In this document: piece by piece, positions 25,847 to 35,345 of the stretch
How positions within the stretch are numbered: the stretch's first letter is position 1
How the letters are laid out: every line of letters begins with the position of its first letter
Origin: Oerskovia jenensis
GTDB lineage: Bacteria; Actinomycetota; Actinomycetes; Actinomycetales; Cellulomonadaceae
Reading direction: 5' to 3'
Length of the DNA: 64,000 nt
NCBI RefSeq assembly: GCF_016907235.1
Contig: NZ_JAFBBO010000001.1
Location: forward strand, 4,154,001-4,218,000
Program-made: the position numbers and the translations under genes
The notes under the pieces: model-generated
The model's input: the letters and a program-made list of their open reading frames with translations, nothing else
Database searches by the model: none
Told to the model about the DNA's origin: nothing

Positions 25847-27537
25847 GCGTCCCCGTGCACGACGACGTCCTGCTCGACGTCAAGGACCTGCACGTCGGCT
25901 ACCGCACGGCGACGGGTGGTGACGCGCCCGCCGTCGACGGGGTCTCGCTCCAGGTCCGTGCGGGCGAGGTCGTGGCGCTGGTGGGCGAGTCGGGGTCCGG
26001 CAAGAGCACCACGGCCCACGCGGTCATCAACCTGCTGCCGCGCGGTGGTCGCCGCACGGCGGGCACGATCCGGTTCGCCGGGCGGGATCTCGCCGGGCTG
26101 AGCGAGGGCGAGTGGCGCGAGGTGCGCGGGCGCCGGATCGGGCTCGTCCCGCAGGACCCGACCGTCTCGCTCAACCCGGTCCAGCGCGTGGGCGACCAGG
26201 TCGCCGAGGTCCTCGTGATCCACGGCCTCGCGCGTCGTCGGGAGGCGCGCGGGCGCGCGGTCGAGCTCCTGGAGAAGGCGGGTCTCGACGACCCGGCGGC
26301 TCGCGCCCGGCAGTACCCGTCGCAGCTCTCGGGCGGGATGCGTCAGCGCGTCCTCATCGCGATCGCGATCGCCGCCGGGCCCGACCTCGTGATCGCCGAC
26401 GAGCCCACGAGCGCGCTCGACGTCACGGTCCAGCGCCGCATCCTCGACCACATCGAGCTGCTGCGCTCGACGCTCGGCACCGCGGTGCTCCTCATCACGC
26501 ACGACCTGGGGGTGGCCGCCGACCGCGCCGACCGCATCGTGGTCCTGCGGCACGGCCGGGTCGTGGAGGAGGGGCCCGCACGCAGCGTCCTCGCGGACCC
26601 GCAGCACCCGTACACGCGTGAGCTCATCGCGGCCGCGCCGAGCCTCGCGAGCGCCCGGCTGGGATCGGAGGGCGCCGTGCGGGCGACGTCGCGGGCGGAC
26701 GGCCTGCCCGACGGCGGCGCTCGGCCCGCGCCGTCGGCCCCCCTCCTCGAGGCGAGGGGGCTGCGCAAGGAGTTCTCGCTGCCGCGCGGTGCCGCGACGC
26801 GGTCCCTCGTCGCCGTCGACGACGTGAGCTTCGACCTGCACGCCGGGCAGACCTTCGCGCTCGTGGGCGAGTCGGGCTCGGGCAAGAGCACGACCGCGCG
26901 CCTGGTGCTGCGCCTCGATCAGCCGACGGCCGGTTCCCTGGTGCTCGACGGGACCGACCTCACGGCGGCCCGCGGTGAGGAGCTGCGCAGGCTCCGCCGA
27001 CGGTTCCAGGTCGTCTACCAGAGTCCGTACGCGTCGCTCGACCCGCGCTTCACGGTCGAGCAGATCGTCGAGGAGCCGCTGCGCGCGTACGCGCTGGGCG
27101 ACACCCGGGCGCGCCGTGCCCGGGTGCGCGAGCTCGTCGACCAGGTCGCGCTCCCGGCGGCCTCGCTCGGGCGGGGGCCGCGTGAGCTGTCGGGCGGGCA
27201 GCGTCAGCGGGTCGCGATCGCGCGCGCCCTGGCGCTGCGTCCCGAGCTCGTGGTCCTCGACGAACCCGTCTCGGCCCTCGACGTCTCGGTCCAGGCGCAG
27301 ATCCTCGACCTGCTGGTCGCGCTCCAGGCCGAGCACGGGCTGGCCTACCTCTTCATCTCGCACGACCTCGCGGTGGTCCGGCAGGTCGCCGACCACGTGG
27401 GCGTGATGCACCGGGGGCGACTCGTCGAGACCGGTACGGCCGACCGGATCCTCCTCGACCCGCACGAGGAGTACACGCGCGAGCTGGTCGCGGCCATCCC
27501 GGGGCGTCGCGCGCTCTCCGACGTCGGGACGCCGTGA
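25843..27537 (+). CDS. Double ATPase of the peptide-type ABC transporter (DppD-DppF fusion)
   Basis: A 564-residue cytoplasmic ATPase carrying two complete ABC domains in one chain, replacing separate DppD and DppF subunits. Domain 1: Walker A VGESGSGKSTT (about 48-58), signature LSGGMRQRV, Walker B VIADEPTSALDVT. Domain 2: VGESGSGKSTT again (about 343-353), LSGGQRQRV, VVLDEPVSALDVS. Each domain is followed by the family oligopeptide C-terminal motif HPYTRELIAAAP / EEYTRELVAAIPG. The ATG at 25843 overlaps the permease stop, and the end overlaps the start of the MFS gene, so all are co-translated. Confidence 0.94.
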   Translation: MSVPVHDDVLLDVKDLHVGYRTATGGDAPAVDGVSLQVRAGEVVALVGESGSGKSTTAHAVINLLPRGGRRTAGTIRFAGRDLAGLSEGEWREVRGRRIGLVPQDPTVSLNPVQRVGDQVAEVLVIHGLARRREARGRAVELLEKAGLDDPAARARQYPSQLSGGMRQRVLIAIAIAAGPDLVIADEPTSALDVTVQRRILDHIELLRSTLGTAVLLITHDLGVAADRADRIVVLRHGRVVEEGPARSVLADPQHPYTRELIAAAPSLASARLGSEGAVRATSRADGLPDGGARPAPSAPLLEARGLRKEFSLPRGAATRSLVAVDDVSFDLHAGQTFALVGESGSGKSTTARLVLRLDQPTAGSLVLDGTDLTAARGEELRRLRRRFQVVYQSPYASLDPRFTVEQIVEEPLRAYALGDTRARRARVRELVDQVALPAASLGRGPRELSGGQRQRVAIARALALRPELVVLDEPVSALDVSVQAQILDLLVALQAEHGLAYLFISHDLAVVRQVADHVGVMHRGRLVETGTADRILLDPHEEYTRELVAAIPGRRALSDVGTP

Positions 27538-29018
27538 GCGCTTCCTCGGGTTCCTCGGGTTCCTCGGGCTCGCGCACCGCGCTCCAGACCCGTGTCCTGC
27601 TCGTCTGCCTGGCCACGGGGTTCACGACGCTCCTCGACTCCGCGGTCCTCACGGTCGCGGCCCCCGCGCTGCGCGAGGGTCTCGGGGCGAGCACGGCCCA
27701 GCTCCAGTGGATCCTCGCGGGCTACTCGTTGACGTTCGGGATCGCGCTGGTACCCGCTGGACGGCTGGGCGACAGGTACGGACGCGCGGGGTTCCTCGTG
27801 GCCGGGCTGATCCTGTTCGCCCTGACGAGCGTCGTGGGTGCGAGCGCGCAGGACGCGGACGTGCTGGTCGCGGCCCGCCTGGTCCAAGGGGTGGGGGCGG
27901 GCATGGCCAACCCGCAGGTGATCGGGCTGCTCCAGGACCACTTCGCGGGCCCCGCCCGGGCCCGGGCACTCGGGGCCTACGCCTCGACCGGGGCGTTCGC
28001 GGCCGTGATCGCACCGCTGGTCGGCGGGGTGGTGCTCGCCGCGGTGGGCCCGACGGGCTGGCGGGTCTCCCTCGTCCTCACGCTCCCGTTCGCGCTCGCC
28101 GCCGCGGTGCTCTGCGCGCGCTTCGTGCCGCGTTCCGGGGGGCGTCCCGGAGCGGCGACCGGGCTCGACCCCGTGGGCCTGGTGCTCCTCAGCGTGACGG
28201 CGCTCGGCCTGCTCGTGCCGTTCGTCCTGCCCGGCTCGCTCGCTGCTCGTGCCCCGTGGGCGGGCGTGGTCGTCGTGGGTGCGGTGGCTCTCGTCGGGTG
28301 GGAACGACGCCACGCCCGCGCGGGCCGCAGCCCGGTGCTCTCGCCCGAGCTGCTCCGGGCGCCGGGGTTCGCGCTCGGCTGCCTCGTGGCGACGTGCACG
28401 TTCGGCTCGGCGCTCGGGTTCTCGGCCGTCCTCATGATCTACCTCCAGGAGGGCGCGGGACTCACTCCGTTCGAGGCGGGGCTCGTCACGACCCCGGGGG
28501 CCCTCGCGTCCGTCGTCGCGGCGAACCTCTCGTGGCGGCTCGTGCGACGGTTCGGACGGGCCGGCGTGAGCACGGTGATCGCCGCCAAGGTCCCGGTGGC
28601 GGTCGCGATGCTCCTGGCCGTGCTGCTCCTGCCGGACCGGTTCATGGTGGTGGGTCTCGTCGTCGGGCAGGTGCTGACGGGGGTCACCGGGGGCCTGAGC
28701 ATGTCCACCAACCAGGCCCTCACGCTCGACCGTGCGCCCGCCGGGCAGCACGGCGTCGCCGCCGGGATGCTCCAGGTCTCCCAGCGGATCTCCGCGACGG
28801 TGTGCATCGCCGGGATGACCGGGGCGTTCGTCGGGGCCGTCGCGACCCGCCCCGACGGGTACGACGCGGCGCTCGCGGGCGTGATCGTGACCACCGGGCT
28901 CCTCGCCGTGGCGGCCACGGCGTGCTCGGTGCTCGACGACGTGCTCGCGCGGCGCCGTCGGGCCGCACCGTCGCCTGCCGAGGCCCCTGCGACCGAGGAC
29001 TCCCTCCAGCCCGTGTGA
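27534..29018 (+). CDS. MFS transporter, DHA2 (14-helix) type
   Basis: A 494-residue major facilitator. It starts with a low-complexity SASSGSSGSSGS run, encoded by repeated TTCCTCGGG units, then helix 1 VLLVCLATGFTTLLDSAVLTVAAPAL. Motif A is PAGRLGDRYGRAG, motif C-like GAGMANPQVIGLLQ, typical of the EmrB/QacA drug/proton antiporters, with 14 predicted helices. The GTG start overlaps the ATPase stop (GTGA). As the last gene of a sulfur-regulated transport operon it may export a by-product or surplus of the imported compound; that is inference. It is not a known resistance determinant by sequence. Confidence 0.9.
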   Translation: MSASSGSSGSSGSRTALQTRVLLVCLATGFTTLLDSAVLTVAAPALREGLGASTAQLQWILAGYSLTFGIALVPAGRLGDRYGRAGFLVAGLILFALTSVVGASAQDADVLVAARLVQGVGAGMANPQVIGLLQDHFAGPARARALGAYASTGAFAAVIAPLVGGVVLAAVGPTGWRVSLVLTLPFALAAAVLCARFVPRSGGRPGAATGLDPVGLVLLSVTALGLLVPFVLPGSLAARAPWAGVVVVGAVALVGWERRHARAGRSPVLSPELLRAPGFALGCLVATCTFGSALGFSAVLMIYLQEGAGLTPFEAGLVTTPGALASVVAANLSWRLVRRFGRAGVSTVIAAKVPVAVAMLLAVLLLPDRFMVVGLVVGQVLTGVTGGLSMSTNQALTLDRAPAGQHGVAAGMLQVSQRISATVCIAGMTGAFVGAVATRPDGYDAALAGVIVTTGLLAVAATACSVLDDVLARRRRAAPSPAEAPATEDSLQPV

Positions 29019-29096
29019 CGCCCGAGCCTTCTCGCCATGTGAGAGAGGAACGGCAAAGGGTTGCCACGCGGGCCCTCGGGTGATCGGGTGCGGGCC

Positions 29097-30098
<1,002 letters not shown>

Positions 30099-30144
30099 GC
30101 GCGCCGGTCCACGGACGCCGCAGACAGGCGCGGCCCGTGCGTCG

Positions 30145-30150
30145 TAGGCT
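30145..30150 (+). promoter_or_regulatory. -10 element of proA (leaderless)
   Basis: TAGGCT, 6 nt before the proA ATG. It gives proA its own promoter, consistent with its separation from proB. Confidence 0.5.
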
Positions 30151-30156
30151 CGTCGC

Positions 30157-31506
30157 ATGACCGCGCTCAGCCCTGCCTCCGACCTCGACCAGCCCGCGAC
30201 AGTCGTCGCGCGCACCCCTCAGGTGCCCGAGGTACCGGCCCCCACGGTCGCCCGCGACGTCGAGGACACGGCGCGCCGCGCCAAGTCGGCCTCGCGCGCG
30301 CTCGCCACGGCGACGCGAGCCACCAAGGACGCCGCGCTGCACGCTCTGGCCGACGCCCTGGTCGCGGCCACCGAGGAGATCGTCGCGGCCAACGCGCAGG
30401 ACCTCGACCGTGGACGGGAGAACGGCACCTCTGCCGGGCTCCTCGACCGCCTCGCGCTCACGCCCGAGCGGATCGTCGCCATCGCGGACGCGCTGCGCGA
30501 GCTCGCGGCGCTGCCGGACCCGGTCGGCGAGGTCGTGCGCGGCTCGACGCTGCCCAACGGCCTGCGCCTGCGCCAGGTGCGCGTGCCCATGGGCGTCGTC
30601 GGCATGATCTACGAGGCACGGCCCAACGTGACCGTCGACGCCGCGGGCCTCGCGCTCAAGAGCGGCAACGCCGTGATCCTGCGGGGCGGCTCGGCCGCCG
30701 CGAGCTCGAACGAGGTCATCGTCGCCGTCCTGGGCCGCGCCCTCGCGGCCCAGGGGCTGCCCGCGGACCTCGTCCAGTCGATCGACCGGCACGGGCGCCC
30801 CGGCGCCGTCGCGCTCATGCACGCGCGCGGCCTCGTCGACGTGCTCGTCCCGCGCGGGGGAGCGGACCTCATCCAGACCGTCGTCCGCGAGTCCACGGTG
30901 CCCGTGATCGAGACCGGGGTCGGCAACTGCCACGTGTACGTCGACGCGTCGGCGGACCAGCAGAGCGCGCTCGAGATCCTGCTCAACTCCAAGACGCAGC
31001 GCGTCGGGGTCTGCAACGCGGCCGAGACGCTGCTCGTCCACGCGGACGCGGCCGCGCAGTTCCTGCCCTCGGCGCTCGCGGCCCTCGACGGGGCCGGCGT
31101 CGTGCTGCACGGAGACCCCCGGACCGCCGAGCTCGCCCCGGACGGCATCGAGATCCTCGCCGCGACCGACGACGACTGGGCGCGCGAGTACCTCGCACCC
31201 GAGATCGCGGTGCGCGTCGTGCCGGACCTCGACGCGGCGATCGAGCACATCCGCACCTGGACCTCGGGGCACACCGAGGCGATCGTGACGCGCGACCTGG
31301 CCTCCTCGGAGCGGTTCGTCGCCGAGCTCGACTCCGCGGCGATCATGGTCAACGCCTCCACGCGGTTCACGGACGGGGCGCAGTTCGGGCTCGGTGCGGA
31401 GATCGGCATCTCGACCCAGAAGCTCCACGCGCGCGGCCCCATGGGGCTCGCCGAGCTCACGACGACCAAGTGGGTCGTGCACGGCGACGGCCACGTGCGT
31501 CCCTGA
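30157..31506 (+). CDS. proA: Gamma-glutamyl phosphate reductase
   Basis: Second step of proline synthesis: NADPH-dependent reduction of gamma-glutamyl phosphate to the semialdehyde. 449 residues; about 30 extra N-terminal residues (Pro/Val-rich) precede the conserved [21 protein letters not shown]. Family motifs: [32 protein letters not shown], the catalytic Cys in [14 protein letters not shown] (about 286), [22 protein letters not shown] and [12 protein letters not shown]. It has its own leaderless promoter and stands apart from proB, with the sulfur-regulated transport block between them. Confidence 0.96.
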   Translation: MTALSPASDLDQPATVVARTPQVPEVPAPTVARDVEDTARRAKSASRALATATRATKDAALHALADALVAATEEIVAANAQDLDRGRENGTSAGLLDRLALTPERIVAIADALRELAALPDPVGEVVRGSTLPNGLRLRQVRVPMGVVGMIYEARPNVTVDAAGLALKSGNAVILRGGSAAASSNEVIVAVLGRALAAQGLPADLVQSIDRHGRPGAVALMHARGLVDVLVPRGGADLIQTVVRESTVPVIETGVGNCHVYVDASADQQSALEILLNSKTQRVGVCNAAETLLVHADAAAQFLPSALAALDGAGVVLHGDPRTAELAPDGIEILAATDDDWAREYLAPEIAVRVVPDLDAAIEHIRTWTSGHTEAIVTRDLASSERFVAELDSAAIMVNASTRFTDGAQFGLGAEIGISTQKLHARGPMGLAELTTTKWVVHGDGHVRP

Positions 31507-31616
31507 TCACATGCTGCTCGACGTCCAGCACGACCGTGAGAGACTGGACGGCGATCAGCGCCCGGCGCAGATCACCTGCTGACCCGCACCACGCTCAGAC
31601 CTACTAGGAGGACATC

Positions 31617-31772
31617 GTGCTCGCTGCTGCCGCACAGGTTGCCCAGGAGAACACCGAAGCCGTCACCCACCTCCCGATCCCGCCCGTCGGGTTCGGCATC
31701 GTCGCCTTCGGGGTGCTCGTCGGCCTGCTCCTCGTGACCTACGCCTTCCGTAGCGTCGGTACCCGCCACTGA
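31617..31772 (+). CDS. Single-helix membrane microprotein (51 aa)
   Basis: A 51-residue frame with a strong TAGGAGGA ribosome site before its GTG. A short polar N-terminus ([21 protein letters not shown]) is followed by one membrane helix ([19 protein letters not shown]) and a positive tail RSVGTRH, so the C-terminus should face the cytoplasm. It sits between proA and nadD, 26 bases before the nadD start, in a run of closely spaced genes. A small membrane gene at this position occurs in other actinomycetes. No function is known. Confidence 0.78.
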   Translation: MLAAAAQVAQENTEAVTHLPIPPVGFGIVAFGVLVGLLLVTYAFRSVGTRH

Positions 31773-31798
31773 CCCGGGCGCTGGTGGATCCTTCGGAG

Positions 31799-32404
31799 AT
31801 GACGGCGAGCAAGCGCCCCCGGCTCGGGGTGATGGGTGGCACGTTCGACCCCATCCACCACGGGCACCTCGTCGCTGCGAGCGAGGCCGCGGCCCGCTTC
31901 GAGCTCGACGAGGTCATCTTCGTCCCCACCGGAAAGCCCAGCTTCAAGCAGCACCAGAAGGTCACCGCCCCCGAGCACCGTTATCTCATGACGGTCATCG
32001 CGACCGCCTCCAACCCACGTTTCACCGTGAGCCGGGTCGACGTCGACCGGCCAGGGCTCACCTACACCGTGGACACGCTGCGCGACCTGCGTGAGCAGCG
32101 ACCCGAGGCAGACCTCTACTTCATCTCCGGTGCCGACGCGATCGAGCAGATGCTGACCTGGAAGGATGCCGACGACCTCTGGAAGATGGCACACTTCGTG
32201 GCGGTCTCCCGTCCGGGACACCGACTCAGCGTCGACAGTCTGCCGTCCGGGGTCGTCTCCACGTTGGAGATCCCCGCGCTCGCGATCTCGTCGACGGACT
32301 GTCGGCAACGGGCGGAGGCCGGCCAACCGGTCTGGTACCTGGTGCCGGACGGAGTCGTCCAGTACATCGCGAAGCACGGCCTGTACAGAGGATCAGCATC
32401 ATGA
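31799..32404 (+). CDS. nadD: Nicotinate-nucleotide adenylyltransferase
   Basis: It adenylates nicotinate mononucleotide to deamido-NAD, the step after PncB in NAD synthesis. About 201 residues with the nucleotidyltransferase motif [32 protein letters not shown], and the C-terminal ISSTDCRQR in place of the usual ISST-x-IR. An in-frame GTG at 31784 would add five residues; ATG 31799 gives the usual short lead before RLGVMGGTF. The stop overlaps the ATG of the next gene (ATGA). Part of the proA - microprotein - nadD - Pro-rich protein - rsfS - phosphatase run. Confidence 0.95.
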   Translation: MTASKRPRLGVMGGTFDPIHHGHLVAASEAAARFELDEVIFVPTGKPSFKQHQKVTAPEHRYLMTVIATASNPRFTVSRVDVDRPGLTYTVDTLRDLREQRPEADLYFISGADAIEQMLTWKDADDLWKMAHFVAVSRPGHRLSVDSLPSGVVSTLEIPALAISSTDCRQRAEAGQPVWYLVPDGVVQYIAKHGLYRGSAS

Positions 32405-33438
32405 GTGATCAGCACGGGAGCATGCAGCCCGTCCGCCCCTTGACGCGCCGAGAGATCCGCGAGCGTGAAGCCGCGGCGGCCGAGCAGGCGGCGGGAGCTG
32501 CGCCGTCCGCGACGGGCGGCTACGCCCCACCGCCGGTCCAGGCACCCGCCGGCCCGCCGCCTTCGAGACGTTCGATGCGTGACGTGTCGGCCCCGACGCC
32601 CACCGACGGGTACTCGCCCCAGGCGCCGGTCGTCCGACCACCGTCGATGACCGGTGGCATGCGCGGCGTCGACGAGACCGGCAGGCTCACGCCGATCCAG
32701 GAGACGGCCGAGCGGGTAGCGATCCGCCCCGCGCAGTCCCCGCCCCCCGGGATGAACCCGCCGGTCCGCCAGAGCATGCGGGCCCCGTCGACAGCGCCGT
32801 CGCCCTTCGCGACGCCGACGCGCCCGGCGGCCCCGGAGCAGGCGCCCCAGAGCGCGCCCTCACCCTTCCCGTCCGCGCAGCAGTCCTCACCCTTCCCTCC
32901 TGCGCAGGCGACGCCCGCGCGGGAGTCGGTGGCGTCGCGGACCCCCGCGCCGGACGCGCCGCGAGCCGCAGCGACCCCGGCCCCCGCCCCTGCGCCGCTG
33001 CCGTGGGAGCAGAGCGCCCCGAGCGGGCTCGCGCAGCAGCCCGCGGAGCCCGCGCGCGCTGCGCTCCCGTGGGAGACCCAGTCTCCCGTCACCCCGGCCC
33101 AGCCGGCCTCGCCGGCCTCTCCCTTTCCCGGGGCGTCGAGCGACGGCGGACAGGGAACCGACGAGGACTCCCCGTTCCCGGCCGCCGCGGGCGCGCGCCA
33201 GAGCCCGACGGCTCGCGGTGCCGAGGGCGACGAGGACGACGAGGTGGACGAGCGGCCCCCGGGGCACGCGTACACCTGGCTGCACTACCTGATCCTCATC
33301 GCCGTGGCCTTCGTCCTGGGGCTGCTGATCTGGCAGCTCCTTCTGGGCAAGGGGGCGAGCGTCGCCGAGCCGTTCGCCCCGACCGGCATCGAGGCACTGG
33401 CCTCGGGCCCCACGCACCACCACGGCCTGTCCTCCTGA
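32401..33438 (+). CDS. Proline-rich protein with one C-terminal membrane helix
   Basis: A 345-residue protein of unknown function. It starts with a basic/acidic segment ([16 protein letters not shown]), then about 240 residues of Pro/Ala/Ser-rich disordered sequence with recurring SPFP and LPWE motifs. A membrane helix ([20 protein letters not shown], about 296-315) and a 30-residue outer tail with a THHHGLSS end follow. In several actinomycetes this slot between nadD and rsfS holds a LytR-CpsA-Psr cell-wall ligase with a similar Arg/Glu-rich opening; here no such domain exists. It could be an anchor or scaffold at the membrane. The ATG overlaps the nadD stop. Confidence 0.8.
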   Translation: MSDQHGSMQPVRPLTRREIREREAAAAEQAAGAAPSATGGYAPPPVQAPAGPPPSRRSMRDVSAPTPTDGYSPQAPVVRPPSMTGGMRGVDETGRLTPIQETAERVAIRPAQSPPPGMNPPVRQSMRAPSTAPSPFATPTRPAAPEQAPQSAPSPFPSAQQSSPFPPAQATPARESVASRTPAPDAPRAAATPAPAPAPLPWEQSAPSGLAQQPAEPARAALPWETQSPVTPAQPASPASPFPGASSDGGQGTDEDSPFPAAAGARQSPTARGAEGDEDDEVDERPPGHAYTWLHYLILIAVAFVLGLLIWQLLLGKGASVAEPFAPTGIEALASGPTHHHGLSS

Positions 33439-33467
33439 CAGGCCCCGAATCAACAACACGGAGAGTC

Positions 33468-33905
33468 GTGACTGCAACGGAACGCGCTGTCGAGCTTGCG
33501 GTGATCGCGGCCCGCGCCGCATCGGACCGCAAGGCCGAAGAGATCATCGCCCTGGACGTCAGTGAGCAGCTCGTGCTCACCGACGTCTTCCTGATCGCCT
33601 CGGGAACGAGCGAACGGCAGGTGTCCGCGATCGTGGACGCCGTCGAGGAAGAGCTGCACAAGGTGGGGGTCAAGCCCATCCGCCGCGAGGGCAAGTCGGA
33701 GTCGCGCTGGGTCCTGCTGGACTTCGGCGACATCGTCGTGCACGTCCAGCACTCGGAGGACCGGGTCTACTACGCGCTCGAGCGCCTCTGGAAGGACTGC
33801 CCGGCCATCGAGCTGCCCGAGGACGCTCGCGGCGGAGACGGCTCCTCGAACGAGGACGCCGGGACCGACGGTGCCATCCACCTCGCGGAGGACCCGCAGG
33901 CGTGA
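33468..33905 (+). CDS. rsfS: Ribosome silencing factor RsfS
   Basis: It binds L14 of the 50S subunit and blocks joining with 30S when nutrients are scarce. 145 residues with the core DVSEQLVLTDVFLIASGTSERQ, IRREGKSESRWVLLDFGDIVVHV and YYALERLWKDCP, all diagnostic. The last 30 residues are an acidic Gly/Asp/Glu-rich tail not usual in the family. The GTG start has GGAGAG upstream. The end overlaps the GTG of the phosphatase gene. The nadD-rsfS neighbourhood is conserved in most bacteria. Confidence 0.96.
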   Translation: MTATERAVELAVIAARAASDRKAEEIIALDVSEQLVLTDVFLIASGTSERQVSAIVDAVEEELHKVGVKPIRREGKSESRWVLLDFGDIVVHVQHSEDRVYYALERLWKDCPAIELPEDARGGDGSSNEDAGTDGAIHLAEDPQA

Positions 33906-34582
33906 GCGCTCGCACCGTCGTCTTCCTGCGTCACGGGCGCACCGAGTACAACGCGGCCATGCGCCTCCAGGGGCAGGTCGACATCCCGCTGGACGCGGTC
34001 GGCCACTGGCAGGCCGAGCAGGGGGCCCGGTCGCTCGCGGCCGCGCACGCCGCGACGGTCGTCGTCGCGTCGGACCTGACGCGTGCGGCAGAGACCGCCA
34101 CGTACTACGGGAAGGCGACGGGCCTGCCCGTCTCGCTCGACGAGCGTCTGCGCGAGCGCGGGTTCGGCGAGTGGGAGGGCATGACGGGCGTCGAGCTCGC
34201 CGAGCGCTGGCCCGACGAGTACGCGGCGTGGCGCCGTGGCGAGGAGCCCGCACGTGCGGGCGCCGAGTCACGGGCCGACGTCGCGGCCCGCATGGTCGAG
34301 GCCGTGACCGAGCACGCCGATGCCCTGGACGAGAAGGACACGCTCGTGGTCGTCTCGCACGGTGCGGCGATCACGCTCGCGATCACCGCGATGCTCGGGC
34401 TGGACCCGTCGGGATGGCGGGGGATCTCCGGGCTGAACAACGTCCACTGGTCCCAGCTCCAGCGCTCGGGCGCCAACGCGCACCCCGCGTGGAGGCTCGT
34501 CGCGCACAACGTCGGAGCGGACTTCTCGCTCGACGAGTGGGCGTCTGGACCCGATTGGATTTTCCAGCCGACTTCGGCATAA
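33902..34582 (+). CDS. Histidine phosphatase (phosphoglycerate-mutase-like, GpgP type)
   Basis: A 226-residue enzyme of the histidine phosphatase superfamily: catalytic motif FLRHGRTEYN (about 8-17), second Arg region SDLTRAAETA, GFGEWEGMTGVEL and the second catalytic His in VVSHGAAITLA. In mycobacteria the gene in the same place after rsfS (Rv2419c) is glucosyl-3-phosphoglycerate phosphatase, working in methylglucose lipopolysaccharide synthesis. By synteny this may be the same, but substrate cannot be read from sequence. It begins with GTG overlapping the rsfS stop. Last protein gene before tRNA-Ala. Confidence 0.88.
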   Translation: MSARTVVFLRHGRTEYNAAMRLQGQVDIPLDAVGHWQAEQGARSLAAAHAATVVVASDLTRAAETATYYGKATGLPVSLDERLRERGFGEWEGMTGVELAERWPDEYAAWRRGEEPARAGAESRADVAARMVEAVTEHADALDEKDTLVVVSHGAAITLAITAMLGLDPSGWRGISGLNNVHWSQLQRSGANAHPAWRLVAHNVGADFSLDEWASGPDWIFQPTSA

Positions 34583-34590
34583 ACTAGCGA

Positions 34591-34621
34591 TGCTTCCGAG
34601 GGGGAAAACCTCACGGAAGCA
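34591..34621 (+). terminator. Hairpin between the phosphatase gene and tRNA-Ala
   Basis: TGCTTCCG pairs with CGGAAGCA, with an inner AGG/CCT and an A-rich loop, 9 bases after the stop. The hexamers TTGGAT (34555) and TAAACT (34580, over the stop codon) could be the tRNA promoter. Confidence 0.5.
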
Positions 34622-34640
34622 CGGGGCCAGCAATGGTTCT

Positions 34641-34713
34641 GGGGCTGTGGCGCAGCTGGTAGCGCACCTGCATGGCATGCAGGGGGTCAGGGGTTCGAGT
34701 CCCCTCAGCTCCA
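34641..34713 (+). tRNA. tRNA-Ala (anticodon GGC)
   Basis: A 73-base cloverleaf: acceptor GGGGCTG pairs with CAGCTCC; D arm GCGCAGCTGGTAGCGC; anticodon stem CCTGC/GCAGG with loop ATGGCAT (anticodon GGC, reads GCC, the favoured Ala codon here, and GCU); T arm AGGGGTTCGAGTCCCCT; discriminator A. The 3' CCA is not encoded (ACCC follows). No integrase or att-like repeat lies beside it. Confidence 0.95.
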
Positions 34714-34719
34714 CCCGAC

Positions 34720-34755
34720 ACGAAGGCCGTCTCCCGCGAGGGAGGCGGCCTTCGT
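34720..34755 (+). terminator. Terminator after tRNA-Ala
   Basis: A 16-bp stem ACGAAGGCCGTCTCCC / GGGAGGCGGCCTTCGT with one G-U pair and a short CGCGA-like loop, followed by CGTTGTCC. Confidence 0.8.
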
Positions 34756-34845
34756 CGTTGTCCGGGGTGGTTTTCGCCCGTCAGGGGGCGAATGTGGCGT
34801 ACGTCATAGGATGGGCGGGGAAGGTCGGATGCGCGCCCCGACGGG

Positions 34846-35082
34846 TCACCGCCGTTCGTTGCCCCGACGGTAGTTCCCGGTGGCCCGCGCCAGCAGGTGC
34901 TGCGTCCGGTCCTCGTCGGCGGTCTCCAGAGCGGCGATCAGTCGCGCCGCCCGGGCGCCGGAGATCGTCGCGACGAGCCGGCCGCCTCGGTAGGCCAGGA
35001 CGGTCCCGGACGCCGTGACGCGATGGTCGAACGGGTCCTCGACGAGTCGCCCGCGGGCGTCGGGAGGTCCGGAAGCACTCAT
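34846..35082 (-). CDS. Conserved hypothetical protein (78 aa)
   Basis: A 78-residue cytoplasmic protein not recognised as any named family. It has a beta-rich middle (HRVTASGTVLAYRGGRLVATISGARAARLI) and a basic end (RTQHLLARATGNYRRGNERR). The ATG has a TAGGGT -10 element 6 nt upstream on the minus strand, the same arrangement as many genes here, which supports it as a real gene. It converges on tRNA-Ala and is divergent from pntA. Function unknown. Confidence 0.65.
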   Translation of the reverse strand: MSASGPPDARGRLVEDPFDHRVTASGTVLAYRGGRLVATISGARAARLIAALETADEDRTQHLLARATGNYRRGNERR

Positions 35083-35088
35083 GGCGCG

Positions 35089-35094
35089 ACCCTA
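35089..35094 (-). promoter_or_regulatory. -10 element of the 78-aa gene (leaderless)
   Basis: TAGGGT on the minus strand, 6 nt before the ATG at 35082. Confidence 0.5.
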
Positions 35095-35157
35095 GCCAGC
35101 GGCGCGTGGCAGATGCCAGGTGATTGGCGCCGTCGGGCGGGGGACGGCTGCGGCGCA

Positions 35158-35240
35158 GGTGAGACGGGCGCTTCCGTCCGAGACGGGTCTCCGCGCCGCC
35201 GGCGCACTCGCCCGTCTCGGACCGGACCACCCGTCTCGCC
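35158..35240. repeat. Nested GAGACGGG inverted repeats upstream of pntA
   Basis: Two direct copies of an 11-nt unit (GGTGAGACGGG at 35158, TCCGAGACGGG at 35177) face two inverted copies (CCCGTCTCGGA at 35211, CCCGTCTCGCC at 35230), each pairing exactly with its partner. The block can fold into one long interrupted hairpin or present four operator-like sites. Part of the 263-base gene-free spacer before pntA. Confidence 0.8.
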
Positions 35241-35257
35241 TCCCGGACCGCGATCCG

Positions 35258-35278
35258 CGTGGACGACATTCGTCCACG
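35258..35278. promoter_or_regulatory. 21-bp palindrome upstream of pntA
   Basis: CGTGGACGA-CAT-TCGTCCACG is a perfect 9+3+9 inverted repeat, 10 bases before the likely -35 element of the pnt operon. Candidate operator. Confidence 0.55.
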
Positions 35279-35287
35279 ATGCGTGCC

Positions 35288-35317
35288 TTGCGGCGCTTTC
35301 TTTGCCGTACCGATACC
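35288..35317 (+). promoter_or_regulatory. Likely promoter of pntA-pntB
   Basis: TTGCGG, an 18-base spacer, then GATACC, 29 bases before the ATG. Confidence 0.45.
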
Positions 35318-35345
35318 GTGCAACCATCCGAGCAAGGAGGTCAGC

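Noticed and set aside
27534-29018. A drug-resistance pump in the sense of an acquired resistance gene
   Set aside because: DHA2 family features only; substrate cannot be inferred, and the gene is coupled to a sulfur-regulated importer.
31784-31798. GTG 31784 as the nadD start
   Set aside because: Possible, but ATG 31799 gives the usual distance to the GGTFDP motif; kept only as an alternative.
34641-34845. tRNA-Ala as an integration site of a mobile island
   Set aside because: No integrase, no repeat of the tRNA 3' end and no foreign-looking genes nearby; flanks are core genes.
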